DNA from: Gemmatimonadota bacterium
Lineage (GTDB): Bacteria > Gemmatimonadota > Gemmatimonadetes > Gemmatimonadales > GWC2-71-9
DNA length: 64,000 nt
Assembly (NCBI GenBank): GCA_016704275.1
Contig: JADJAK010000005.1
Span: forward strand, 62,001-126,000
Direction of reading: 5' to 3'
Part shown: positions 28,725 through 36,905 of the stretch, piece after piece
Layout of the letters: every line of letters starts with the position of its first letter
Position numbering within the stretch: the first letter of the stretch is position 1
Position numbers and translations under genes: made by a program
Notes under the pieces: model-generated
Told to the model about the DNA's origin: nothing
Databases searched by the model: none
The model's input: only the letters and a program-made list of their open reading frames with translations

Positions 28725-31205
28725 GTGCGGGATGCACTGCGCCGGGAAATCAGCGCCGCCGACGGCAACGAAGTCTCCTTCGTGGCCACGCTCGATGCCG
28801 ACCGGATCATCACGGCCGTCCGCGTCGTCGCGCGCGGCACCGTCGATCGCGTCCTTGCTCTCCCCGGTGTCGCACGCGCCGGGGAGATGTTGCTGCACAA
28901 CCATCCGAGCGGCCATCTCGAGCCGTCGATGGCCGACCTCTCCGTCGCGGCGCGCGCCCACGATGACGGCATCGGCTTCGGGATTGTCGACAACACCGGG
29001 CAGCGGCTCTACGTCGTGGTCGAGGTGCCGACCGCCCGCCTCGAGATCAAGCTCGACCCGTTCGAGGTGATCGAGCAGCTGGGCGAGCATGGCCCGATCT
29101 CGAAGGAGCTGGGCGGCTACGAGGATCGGCGCAGCCAGCGCGACCTGGCCGCGCACCTCGTCGATGCCTACAACGATGGCGGCGTGTTGTTGCTGGAAGC
29201 CGGGACCGGCGTCGGCAAGTCGTTCGCCTACCTGGTCCCTGCGCTGGCGTGGGCCAAGGCCAATGGCGAGCGCACGGTCATCTCCACCAATACGATCAAC
29301 CTGCAGGACCAGCTGGTCGGCAAGGACCTGCCGTTCCTCGCGCGGGCGCTCGGCACGGCGGAGCACACGCCGACCTTCGCGCTTCTCAAGGGCTGGCGCA
29401 ACTACCTCTGCCGCGCCCGCCTCGAGACCGCCAGTGCGAGCCAGCAGTCGTTGCTCGAGGGGGATCGGTTGCAGGAGCTGCTCGACCTCACCGCCTGGGC
29501 ATCGCACACGGAGGACGGCACGCTCGCTGACCTGCCCGCGCCCCCGACCAGTGAGGTGTGGGACGAAGTGGCCGCCGAGGCCGACCTGTGCACGCGGCTG
29601 CAGTGCCGGCACTTCGACAAGTGCTTCGTCTTCCGGGCACGGCGCCGCGCCGCGCAAGCCGACGTGGTGGTGGTCAATCACCACCTGCTCGCCGCCGACC
29701 TCGCCGTGCGGCAGGCGTCGGACAATTGGATGGAGGCCGCGGTGCTGCCGGCCTACCAGCGGATCATCCTCGACGAAGCCCACCACCTTGAGGACGTCGC
29801 GGCGTCGCACCTCGGCGTGCAGGTGTCGAGTCGCGGCATTCGTCGGCTGCTCAATCGGCTGGAGCGAAGCGGCAAGGGGCTGGTCCCCTCGCTGCAGCGC
29901 GACCTCGCCACTGCAGACGACCTCCTCTCGCGAGCGTCGCTCGACCTGATCCGCGATCGACTCGCCCCGGCCGTGGCGGAGGCGCGTCGTGCCGCCGAGG
30001 GCTTGGTCCTGCGCCTCTTCGGCTTCCTGGAACAGCAGGGGAGCGGGCAAGTGCGGCTCGACGACACCTTCGGGTCGCAGGCCATCTGGGCAGAGGGGCT
30101 GACCAGCGAGCTCGAAGCGACCGTCCGCTCATTTCAGCTGATTGCCGAGGTCACCGAAACCATCGCCGATCGATTGGCCCAGGCCGAGGGGACCGAGCGT
30201 CGCGAGCAGCTGCTGATGGAGTGTCGTGGCGTCATCCGCCGACTCGACTCGGCGGCGGACGGGTTGAACATCACGCTGCGCCCGGCGGTGGGCCGTCCGC
30301 CGGAAGTGCGCTGGATCGAACGGACCGGGCCGAAGGGGCAGGCGCTGCAGATGGCCGCGGTGCCGCTCGACCTGGCGCCTACCCTGCGGTCACTGCTCTT
30401 CGATCGCGTGAAGACGGTGGCGCTGACGAGTGCCACGCTTGCCACGGGAGGGGACTTTTCGTTCCTCTCGTCGCGGATCGGCCTCGGTGGCAGTGATTCG
30501 CCGATCACGCTGGCCGAGGTGTTTCCGTCGCCGTTCGACTACGGGGCGCAATGCCTGCTGGGCGTGCCGGAGGATGTCCCCGATCCGCGTGAGGACGAGG
30601 CCGGCCACGACGCGGCGATTGTCGACGTGGTGCACGACCTCGCCTTCGCCGGCGATGGCGGCATCTTCGTCCTCTTCACCTCCCACGCCGCCCTGCGCCG
30701 CGCCGCGGTGACGCTGCGCTCGGTCCTCGGCGAACGGTTTCCCATTCTGGTCCAGGGGGAGGGGCAACGCGACCACCTTCTGCGCCGTTTTCGCGAGACC
30801 GGCAACGCCATTCTGCTGGGCACCGACTCCTTCTGGGAAGGCGTGGACGTTCCCGGTCGGGCGCTCCGCAGCCTCGTGCTGGCCAAGCTACCTTTCAAGG
30901 TTCCGGCGGAGCCGATCACCGCGGCCCGCCTCGAGCGGATCGCGGAGCAGGGTGAGGACGGCTTCTCGGGCTACCTGCTCCCGCACGCCGCGCTCAAGTT
31001 GAAGCAGGGCTTTGGCCGGTTGATCCGGAGCGCCCAGGACGTCGGCGTCGTGATCCTGCTCGACCGGCGCGTGGTGACCAAGCGCTACGGCATGATGTTG
31101 CTCGAGGGACTGCCGCCGGCCGACCGCGTGATCGGTCCGTGGAGCCAGGTGCGCAGCAAGTGTGAAGACTTCTTCGCCCGTCACGGGATCGGAGCGGCAC
31201 CATGA
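28725..31205 (+). CDS. DinG/XPD-type helicase with N-terminal JAB (RadC-like) domain
   Basis: From GTG 28725 this is 826 residues. Residues 15-95 form a JAB/JAMM-type domain: an early Glu in NEVSF, then LLHNHPSGHLEPSMADL at 56-72 with the HxHPS...D ligands. From about 120 a superfamily 2 helicase follows: Walker A EAGTGVGKS, four cysteines (NYLC, then LCTRLQCRHFDKC) placed as in Fe-S cluster helicases, DEAHHLED box, TSATL, and a C-terminal QGFGRLIRS motif. It probably unwinds DNA in repair. An in-frame CTG at 28701, overlapping the upstream stop as CTGA with AAGGA upstream, could add 8 residues and is the more likely start. It overlaps the FAH gene by ATGA. Confidence 0.88.
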   Translation: MRDALRREISAADGNEVSFVATLDADRIITAVRVVARGTVDRVLALPGVARAGEMLLHNHPSGHLEPSMADLSVAARAHDDGIGFGIVDNTGQRLYVVVEVPTARLEIKLDPFEVIEQLGEHGPISKELGGYEDRRSQRDLAAHLVDAYNDGGVLLLEAGTGVGKSFAYLVPALAWAKANGERTVISTNTINLQDQLVGKDLPFLARALGTAEHTPTFALLKGWRNYLCRARLETASASQQSLLEGDRLQELLDLTAWASHTEDGTLADLPAPPTSEVWDEVAAEADLCTRLQCRHFDKCFVFRARRRAAQADVVVVNHHLLAADLAVRQASDNWMEAAVLPAYQRIILDEAHHLEDVAASHLGVQVSSRGIRRLLNRLERSGKGLVPSLQRDLATADDLLSRASLDLIRDRLAPAVAEARRAAEGLVLRLFGFLEQQGSGQVRLDDTFGSQAIWAEGLTSELEATVRSFQLIAEVTETIADRLAQAEGTERREQLLMECRGVIRRLDSAADGLNITLRPAVGRPPEVRWIERTGPKGQALQMAAVPLDLAPTLRSLLFDRVKTVALTSATLATGGDFSFLSSRIGLGGSDSPITLAEVFPSPFDYGAQCLLGVPEDVPDPREDEAGHDAAIVDVVHDLAFAGDGGIFVLFTSHAALRRAAVTLRSVLGERFPILVQGEGQRDHLLRRFRETGNAILLGTDSFWEGVDVPGRALRSLVLAKLPFKVPAEPITAARLERIAEQGEDGFSGYLLPHAALKLKQGFGRLIRSAQDVGVVILLDRRVVTKRYGMMLLEGLPPADRVIGPWSQVRSKCEDFFARHGIGAAP

Positions 31206-31825
31206 TGGTGGTCCAACCGAGCAAGATCGTCTGCGTCGGTCGCAACTATGCGGCGCATGCCAAGGAACTCGGCAACGAGATCCCGAAGAACCCGATGCTC
31301 TTCTTCAAGCCGCCCTCGGCGCTGCTCGAGCCGGGCGGCACGATCGTCATCCCGTCGGTGTCCCAGCAGGTCGAGTACGAGGCGGAGATCGGCGTGGTGA
31401 TCGGCACGCGCGCCTCGAAGGTCTCGGCGGCAGACGCCATGGCGCATGTGCGCGGCTTCACCTGCGGCAACGACGTCACCTGCCGCGACCTGCAGAAGCC
31501 GGACGGCCAGTGGGGCCGCGCCAAGGGGTTCGACACCTTCTGTCCGGTGGGGCCGGTGGTGGCGGAGGGCCTCGACTGGACCAGGCTCGAGGTGATCGGT
31601 CGGGTGAACGGCGAGGAACGGCAGCGTGCCCCGGTCAGCGACATGATCTTCTCGATCCCGGTGCTGATCGAGTACATCAGCGGCATCATGACCCTCGAAC
31701 CGGGCGATCTCATCCTGACGGGAACGCCCGAGGGTGTGGGGCGGCTCCACCCCGGTGACGTCGTTGAGGTCGAGATCCCCGGTGTGGGGATCCTGAGGAA
31801 TACCGTGGCGGGAGGGGACGCATGA
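31202..31825 (+). CDS. Fumarylacetoacetate hydrolase family protein
   Basis: A 207-residue compact FAH-fold protein. KIVCVGRNYAAHAKELGNE at 8-26, FFKPPSALLEPG, YEAEIGVVIG (metal-binding Glu pair), GNDVTCRDLQK and LILTGTPEGVG are family signatures. Relatives hydrolyse acylpyruvates or decarboxylate oxaloacetate; substrate unassigned. ATGA overlaps with both neighbours show tight coupling. Confidence 0.92.
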   Translation: MMVVQPSKIVCVGRNYAAHAKELGNEIPKNPMLFFKPPSALLEPGGTIVIPSVSQQVEYEAEIGVVIGTRASKVSAADAMAHVRGFTCGNDVTCRDLQKPDGQWGRAKGFDTFCPVGPVVAEGLDWTRLEVIGRVNGEERQRAPVSDMIFSIPVLIEYISGIMTLEPGDLILTGTPEGVGRLHPGDVVEVEIPGVGILRNTVAGGDA

Positions 31826-33018
31826 TTCAGATCAGCGATCGGGTCGGACAACTGCCGGGGTATCCCCTCGCGAAGATCCCGACCATCAAGCGTCGCCTGA
31901 TGGAGGCCGGCGTCGACGTGATCGACCTCGGCGCGGGCGATGCGGACGGCCCGCCGCCGAAGGCTGTCGTCGATGCGCTCAAGAGCGCACTCGACGTGAC
32001 GGCCAATCACAAGTACGGCTTCCAGCAGGGGCTGCCCGCCTACCGTGAAGCGGCGGTGCGGTGGGTCGAGCGCCGCTTCGGCCAGCGCTTCGACGCCTAC
32101 ACGGAGATGCTGCCGCTGATCGGATCGAAGGAAGGGCTCTCGCATCTGCCGATGGCAGTATGCAATCCGGGAGATGTCGCCATCATCCCGGAGCCCGGCT
32201 ATCAGGCGTACATCGGCGGCTCGATGCTCGCCGGTGCGGAACCGGTGATCGTCCCCCTCCGCCCCGAGCACAACTTCCTGGTGGAGCTTGACACCCTCCC
32301 CGAGGAGACGCTGCGCCGGGCAAAGGTGGTGTTCGTGAACTACCCGAACAATCCGACGGCGGCGGTGGCATCGCGCGAGTATCTCGAGCGCCTGGTCGCG
32401 GCCTGTCGTCGGCATGACATCGTCCTGGCGTACGACAATCCCTACTGCGACCTGACATTCGACGGCTACGTGGCGCCGAGCATCTTCGAGATCGAGGGTG
32501 CGCGCGAGGTCGCCGTCGAATACTTCTCGCTGTCGAAGTCGTTCCAGATGACGGGATGGCGGCTCGGCTTCGTGGTTGGGCGCGCAGAGTTGATCACGGC
32601 GCTCACGAAGGTGAAGAGCTACGTCGATACCGGTCCCTTCCTGGCGTTGCAGGCGGCCGGGGCGTGGACGCTCGATCACGCCGAGGAGCTGGTGAAGCCG
32701 ATCGTGGCGGAGCTCCAGGTGCGGCGCGATGCCGCCGTCGAGGCGCTCCGTGCGCAGGGATTCACCGTCGAGGTGCCGATCGCGGCGATGTACCTCTGGA
32801 TCCCGTTGCCCCCGGGGATCGCATCGGCGGACTTCTCGACTCGGGCGTTGGAGGAGGAGGGCGTCGTGACGATGGCGGGCAGCGGCTTTGGTCCGGGCGG
32901 CGAAGGCTTCTTCCGGATCGCCCTGACGCAGCCTGCGCCGCGGATCCGGGAAGCGGTGTCACGTCTTGGGCGCACACTCGCGGCGTGCCGGGACGCGGTT
33001 GCCCTCGCGCAGAGCTGA
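31822..33018 (+). CDS. PLP-dependent class I/II aminotransferase
   Basis: A 398-residue fold-type I aminotransferase. LGAGDADGPPPKAVVDAL, YPNNPTAAVAS, YDNPYCDLTF and the Schiff-base lysine in FSLSKSFQMTGWRLGF are visible; a C-terminal GFFRIALTQP carries the substrate-binding Arg. It resembles the LL-diaminopimelate/succinyl-DAP aminotransferase group, and no other DapC candidate is seen near the dap operon at 52.7-57.4 kb, so a role in lysine synthesis is possible but unproven. Coupled to the FAH gene by ATGA. Confidence 0.85.
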   Translation: MIQISDRVGQLPGYPLAKIPTIKRRLMEAGVDVIDLGAGDADGPPPKAVVDALKSALDVTANHKYGFQQGLPAYREAAVRWVERRFGQRFDAYTEMLPLIGSKEGLSHLPMAVCNPGDVAIIPEPGYQAYIGGSMLAGAEPVIVPLRPEHNFLVELDTLPEETLRRAKVVFVNYPNNPTAAVASREYLERLVAACRRHDIVLAYDNPYCDLTFDGYVAPSIFEIEGAREVAVEYFSLSKSFQMTGWRLGFVVGRAELITALTKVKSYVDTGPFLALQAAGAWTLDHAEELVKPIVAELQVRRDAAVEALRAQGFTVEVPIAAMYLWIPLPPGIASADFSTRALEEEGVVTMAGSGFGPGGEGFFRIALTQPAPRIREAVSRLGRTLAACRDAVALAQS

Positions 33019-33907
33019 GCGAGCGTTCCAACTCGCCCCCACCGCGCCGGCGGCGTGGTGGCTCTGGCTGATGGCGGGGATGGCGCACCTTGCCGTGCTG
33101 GTCGGATGGCAGTGGAGCGTGCGGGATGCGGACGAGCGTGCAACCTCTCCGTTGTTGGCCCCGATGGTGACGGCGGTGGAGCGGCCGGAGCCGGTGATGA
33201 TGGAGTACCGTCCGATCGCGCTTGCGCCGGTGGTTCCGCGTGCGGCCGTGCGTCGCGCGCCGACGGCCGCTCCCGCCGCCGTCGCGGCACCTGCCGGCCG
33301 ACCGCCTGCGGCCGTGGCCGTTGCCCCGCGAAGTGCGCCGGGTGACACCGGGCGCGTCGCACCCGCGACGGCGCCAACGCCGGTCGTCGCGGCGGCGCCA
33401 TCACCACGGTCGCCGCTGACGCCGGCGTACGGCAGCGGCCGCCTCTGGGTCCAGCCGCTGCCGATGTCGCCGCGCGAAATTGCCGCGACGCTCGCGGGCA
33501 AGTCGATGGACCAGGTGGCCGACTCGCTGGTGGCGGTGATGGTCCAGCAGTATTTGGATGGGTTGGCAGCCGAACGGGCCAACCCGGCGAATCGGCCGCC
33601 GTCGTGGACGACCAACATCGGCGGCAAGAAGGTCGGCATCGACGGCCAGTGGATCTACATCGGTCCGATCAAGTTGCCGACGGCGTTGCTGGGGCTCCTG
33701 CCGATCAACATGCAGGGGAACCCGACGCAGGCGGAGATGAACAAGCGGCTCAGCGCCATGCGCGAGGATCTCTTCTTCGCAGCGCGCCGGGCCGCCACCC
33801 TCGAGGAGTTCAAGAAGAACGTGGCCGAACTTCGGAAGCAGAAGCAGTACGAATACGACCTGCGCAAGGCGCAACGGACCCTCCCCGACAGCGGGAGGCC
33901 ACAATGA
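32999..33907 (+). CDS. Membrane-anchored periplasmic protein with Pro/Ala-rich linker
   Basis: About 302 residues if TTG 32999 is used, which overlaps the aminotransferase end by 20 nt; the true start is uncertain, and ATG 33071 is an alternative within the helix. One membrane helix (WWLWLMAGMAHLAVLVGW) is followed by a long Ala/Pro/Val linker (about residues 70-140), as in TonB-like or envelope-spanning proteins. A C-terminal alpha-helical domain follows (SWTTNIGGKKVGIDGQWIYI, then charged helices). No family recognised. Its stop overlaps the next gene as ATGA. Confidence 0.65.
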   Translation: MPSRRAERAFQLAPTAPAAWWLWLMAGMAHLAVLVGWQWSVRDADERATSPLLAPMVTAVERPEPVMMEYRPIALAPVVPRAAVRRAPTAAPAAVAAPAGRPPAAVAVAPRSAPGDTGRVAPATAPTPVVAAAPSPRSPLTPAYGSGRLWVQPLPMSPREIAATLAGKSMDQVADSLVAVMVQQYLDGLAAERANPANRPPSWTTNIGGKKVGIDGQWIYIGPIKLPTALLGLLPINMQGNPTQAEMNKRLSAMREDLFFAARRAATLEEFKKNVAELRKQKQYEYDLRKAQRTLPDSGRPQ

Positions 33908-34347
33908 AGCTCGTGGATGCGGCCGAGACCGTGGCGGTCGTGGTGGCCGCCTCGCTCGACGCCGAATCGCCGGACCGGTTGGTGGCACTCGGGCTCCAGC
34001 GGGAGATCGCGACCCGCGGCGCGGGGCATCCGTACCGACGTGCCGTGCTGATGAGCGACCACGCATGGTTTGAGACCCCCCTCTTTCACACCGCGCCGAC
34101 GATCGCCGTCGGTGGTCCCGGCGTGAACGGGGTATCGGCGCGGTTCGGGCAGGAGTTGCCGACCGTCTGGACCGCCGACGACCGTTCCCTGATCCAGGCG
34201 GAATTTCGTGAGTCGGTGCCCCGCGTCACGCTGTGGGGCATGGATGCCGCCGCGACCGCTGCTGCCGTCGACGCGTTCATCGCGCGCGGATGGCTCGATG
34301 AATTCCTGGACCGTTGCTGGCGCTTTCGCGCCGGTACCTTCGCCTGA
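33904..34347 (+). CDS. Conserved hypothetical protein, 147 residues
   Basis: A cytoplasmic-looking protein of 147 residues without signal or membrane segment. Visible stretches are PTIAVGGPGVNGVSARFGQELPTVW and a helical C-terminus. It has no family I can name. ATG 33904 overlaps the previous stop as ATGA, so both are probably translated together. Confidence 0.65.
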   Translation: MKLVDAAETVAVVVAASLDAESPDRLVALGLQREIATRGAGHPYRRAVLMSDHAWFETPLFHTAPTIAVGGPGVNGVSARFGQELPTVWTADDRSLIQAEFRESVPRVTLWGMDAAATAAAVDAFIARGWLDEFLDRCWRFRAGTFA

Positions 34348-34355
34348 GGCCGCTG

Positions 34356-36092
34356 ATGCGTCATCCGCTTCTTCCGTTCGTGGCGCTGCTCGCGCTCCCC
34401 GTCGCCCTCGCGGCCCAGGCCACGACGCGGCCGGCGGTGCCGTCGGTATTTGCGCCGACCACCACCGCCGTGTCGCGAGAACTGTCGGGCCCCCGCGCCC
34501 TCGCGACGGTCGCGTTCGTCGAGCAGTTCTACCGGTTGCCGGGGAATCGCGGCTTCAACGCCTCGATCGACACCGTCGCCGCCTTGCTGCGACAGGCAGG
34601 CTATGTCGAGCAGGGGGCCGCCAAGCCGACCGATCGGCTGACGTACCGGATCGAGTCCCGGCCAATGACGGCCCCCGCCTGGTCACCCCTGGATGCATCG
34701 CTGACGATCGTCGGCCGAGCCAGGCCACTGCTGACCTGGGCGGGCAACCACAACATGCTCGCCGCCAACTCCTGGGCGACCCCGGCCGGTGGCGTGCGAG
34801 CCGCGGTCGTCGATGTCGGCGCGGGGGCAGATGCCGACTTCGCCAAGGTCGACGTGAAGGGGAAGATCGTTTTCGGCGAGGGCAACGCGCGCAGCCTCTT
34901 CACCCGGGCGATGCAGCGCGGTGCGCTCGGCGTGATCGCACCGCAGAAGCTCCCGGCCTTCAACCAGCAGTCCAAGAACGTCAACTCGATCCAGTTCTCG
35001 GGTGTGGCGCGCGACACGGTGAACAAGGGGTTCCTGATCTACCTCTCGGCGGCGGCGCGTGACTCCATCAAGGCGGCGCTCGCTGCGGGTGCGGTCGAGG
35101 TGCAGGCCGTGGTGCGGGCGGTCTTCGATGTGGCGCCGGAGCGGACCATCGTCGCCGAGATTCGTGGCGCGGTGCGCCCGACTGAGCGCTTCGTCTACTC
35201 TGCCCATGTGCAGGAACCGGGGGCGAACGACAACGCCTCGGGCGTCGGGCTGCTGGCGGAGATGGCGCGGACCGCTGCCGTGCTGGTCAAGGGCGGTCGG
35301 GTGAATCCCGCCCGGACGATGACCTTCCTCTGGGGTGACGAAATCCGTGCCACGGCGCGCTATCTCTCCGAAGACAGCACGCGTCGCGCCGGCGTCAAAT
35401 GGGGGATGTCGCTCGACATGGTGGGCGAGAACACCGCCCTGACCGGCGGCAGCTTCCTGATCGAGAAGATGAAGGATCCGTCGGCGGTCTGGGTGCGCGG
35501 CGAGGACCAGCACACCGAGTGGGGCAGCTCGCCGGTCCGCCAGGCGGATATCTGGCCGCACTTCCTGAACGACTTCTCCCGGCAACGCTGCCTCGATCGG
35601 GCCGCGACCACGGGATGGGTCGTGAAGGCCAATCCGTTCGAGGGCGGCAGCGATCACACGCCGTTCCTCAGCAACAAGATTCCGGCGGTGCTGTTCTGGC
35701 ACTTCACCGACCAGTACTACCACACCGATCGGGATCGGATCGAGATGGTGAGCGCCACCACGCTGGGCCACGTCGGCAACTGCGCGCTGACCACCGGCTT
35801 CCTCCTCACCGCAGGCACGGACGCGGTCGGTGGTGCGGCGCTCAAGGAGCTCGTCGACGTGGCTGCGCAGGAGTTGCGGACGCAGGCGGCGCTGTCGCGC
35901 GCCGTGGTCGCGAAGGGTGGCGATGCCGCTGCGGAGCGGAAGATCGTCGAAGCGTGGCGCGACTATTACGTCGCCGCATTGCCGACGGTGCAGGAACTCA
36001 CCGTCGGCGGCACCGGGCTCGCCGCGCAGGTTGCCGCGGGACAGGCACGCGTGCGCGCGGTCGCCGATGAGGTGCTGGCCACGCTCAAGTAG
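34356..36092 (+). CDS. Secreted M28-family zinc peptidase
   Basis: A 578-residue exported protein; ATG 34356 gives the signal peptide FVALLALPVALAAQ. A PA-type insert domain is likely around 140-230 (VDVKGKIVFGEGNARSLF). Zinc-site motifs of M28 aminopeptidases are present: SAHVQEPGANDNASG (His, Asp) near 285-299, WGDEI near 330, SLDMVGEN near 352 and GGSDHTPFLSN (His) near 430. It probably trims peptides in the periplasm. It stands alone 8 nt after the preceding gene and is followed by a hairpin with a T tract. Confidence 0.88.
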   Translation: MRHPLLPFVALLALPVALAAQATTRPAVPSVFAPTTTAVSRELSGPRALATVAFVEQFYRLPGNRGFNASIDTVAALLRQAGYVEQGAAKPTDRLTYRIESRPMTAPAWSPLDASLTIVGRARPLLTWAGNHNMLAANSWATPAGGVRAAVVDVGAGADADFAKVDVKGKIVFGEGNARSLFTRAMQRGALGVIAPQKLPAFNQQSKNVNSIQFSGVARDTVNKGFLIYLSAAARDSIKAALAAGAVEVQAVVRAVFDVAPERTIVAEIRGAVRPTERFVYSAHVQEPGANDNASGVGLLAEMARTAAVLVKGGRVNPARTMTFLWGDEIRATARYLSEDSTRRAGVKWGMSLDMVGENTALTGGSFLIEKMKDPSAVWVRGEDQHTEWGSSPVRQADIWPHFLNDFSRQRCLDRAATTGWVVKANPFEGGSDHTPFLSNKIPAVLFWHFTDQYYHTDRDRIEMVSATTLGHVGNCALTTGFLLTAGTDAVGGAALKELVDVAAQELRTQAALSRAVVAKGGDAAAERKIVEAWRDYYVAALPTVQELTVGGTGLAAQVAAGQARVRAVADEVLATLK

Positions 36093-36120
36093 GGGACAAA
36101 AAGAGTCCGGATTCCGCATG

Positions 36121-36150
36121 CGAGCGCGCTTGGATGGTGCGCTCGTTTTG
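36121..36150 (+). terminator. Intrinsic terminator after the M28 gene
   Basis: CGAGCGC and GCGCTCG form a 7-bp stem around an 11-nt loop followed by TTTT. It separates the peptidase from the OmpW-like gene. Confidence 0.6.
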
Positions 36151-36195
36151 CGTATGCTTCAGTCCCCCGAGTGGAACCAGACCAGGAGTTTTGGC

Positions 36196-36825
36196 ATGCG
36201 TTCGCTCCGTTCGTTGCTGTTCACGCTCGCGTTGGTTGCCGTCGCCGTGCCGGCCTCGGCGCAGTCCAAGGAAGGCCCGTGGCTGCTGCGCGTGCGCGCC
36301 CTCTCCCTCACGCCGGCCGACAAGTCCGACGCGATCCCATCCCTGAACGTTCCGGCTGACGCCATCACCGTCAGCTCGAAGGTCTTTCCCGAACTCGACA
36401 TCGCCTATTTCCTGACGGCGAACATCGCGGCGGAACTGGTGCTGACCTATCCGCAGCAGCATGACGTCGAACTCAGCGGCACCAAGATCGGCACCTTCAA
36501 GCATCTCCCGCCGACGCTGCTGCTCCAGTACCACTTCCTCCCCACCGGCAAGATTCGCCCGTACGTCGGGGCGGGTGGCAACCTGACGTTGATCTCGAAG
36601 GTCGACCTCAACGTGCCAGGCGTCGGCGCGCTGGATCTCGAGAGCAGCTCGATCGGCGGCGCCGCCCAGGTGGGCGCGGACGTGCAGCTCGCGCCCGGCT
36701 TCTTCCTGAACGTCGATGCCAAGAAGGTCATGATCGGTTCGGACGTGACGGCTGGTGGCGCCAAGGTCTCGGCCGTCAAGGTCGATCCCTGGCTCCTGAG
36801 CGTGGGCATCGGCCGGCGCTTCTAG
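36196..36825 (+). CDS. OmpW-family outer membrane protein
   Basis: A 209-residue protein with a signal peptide ending ASAQ and the OmpW pattern: WLLRVRALSLTPADKS, ELDIAYFLTANIAAELVLTYPQQHDV, LPPTLLLQYHFLPTGKIRPYVGAGGNLTLI and a C-terminal Phe (GIGRRF) needed for barrel assembly. OmpW proteins are eight-stranded barrels for small hydrophobic molecules. AGGAG lies 7 nt upstream of ATG 36196. It is a single-gene unit between two terminators. Confidence 0.93.
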   Translation: MRSLRSLLFTLALVAVAVPASAQSKEGPWLLRVRALSLTPADKSDAIPSLNVPADAITVSSKVFPELDIAYFLTANIAAELVLTYPQQHDVELSGTKIGTFKHLPPTLLLQYHFLPTGKIRPYVGAGGNLTLISKVDLNVPGVGALDLESSSIGGAAQVGADVQLAPGFFLNVDAKKVMIGSDVTAGGAKVSAVKVDPWLLSVGIGRRF

Positions 36826-36855
36826 TCGCCGCTGATCCACTGGAGCGGTAACGCA

Positions 36856-36886
36856 GACGGGGCCCTCGCGGGCCCCGTCTTGTTGC
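36856..36886. terminator. Bidirectional terminator between ompW-like gene and gltX
   Basis: A perfect 10-bp stem GACGGGGCCC/GGGCCCCGTC with loop TCGC is followed by TTGTTG on the plus strand. It serves two convergent genes. Confidence 0.85.
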
Positions 36887-36905
36887 GTCAGGGTGCAGCG
36901 TCGGG

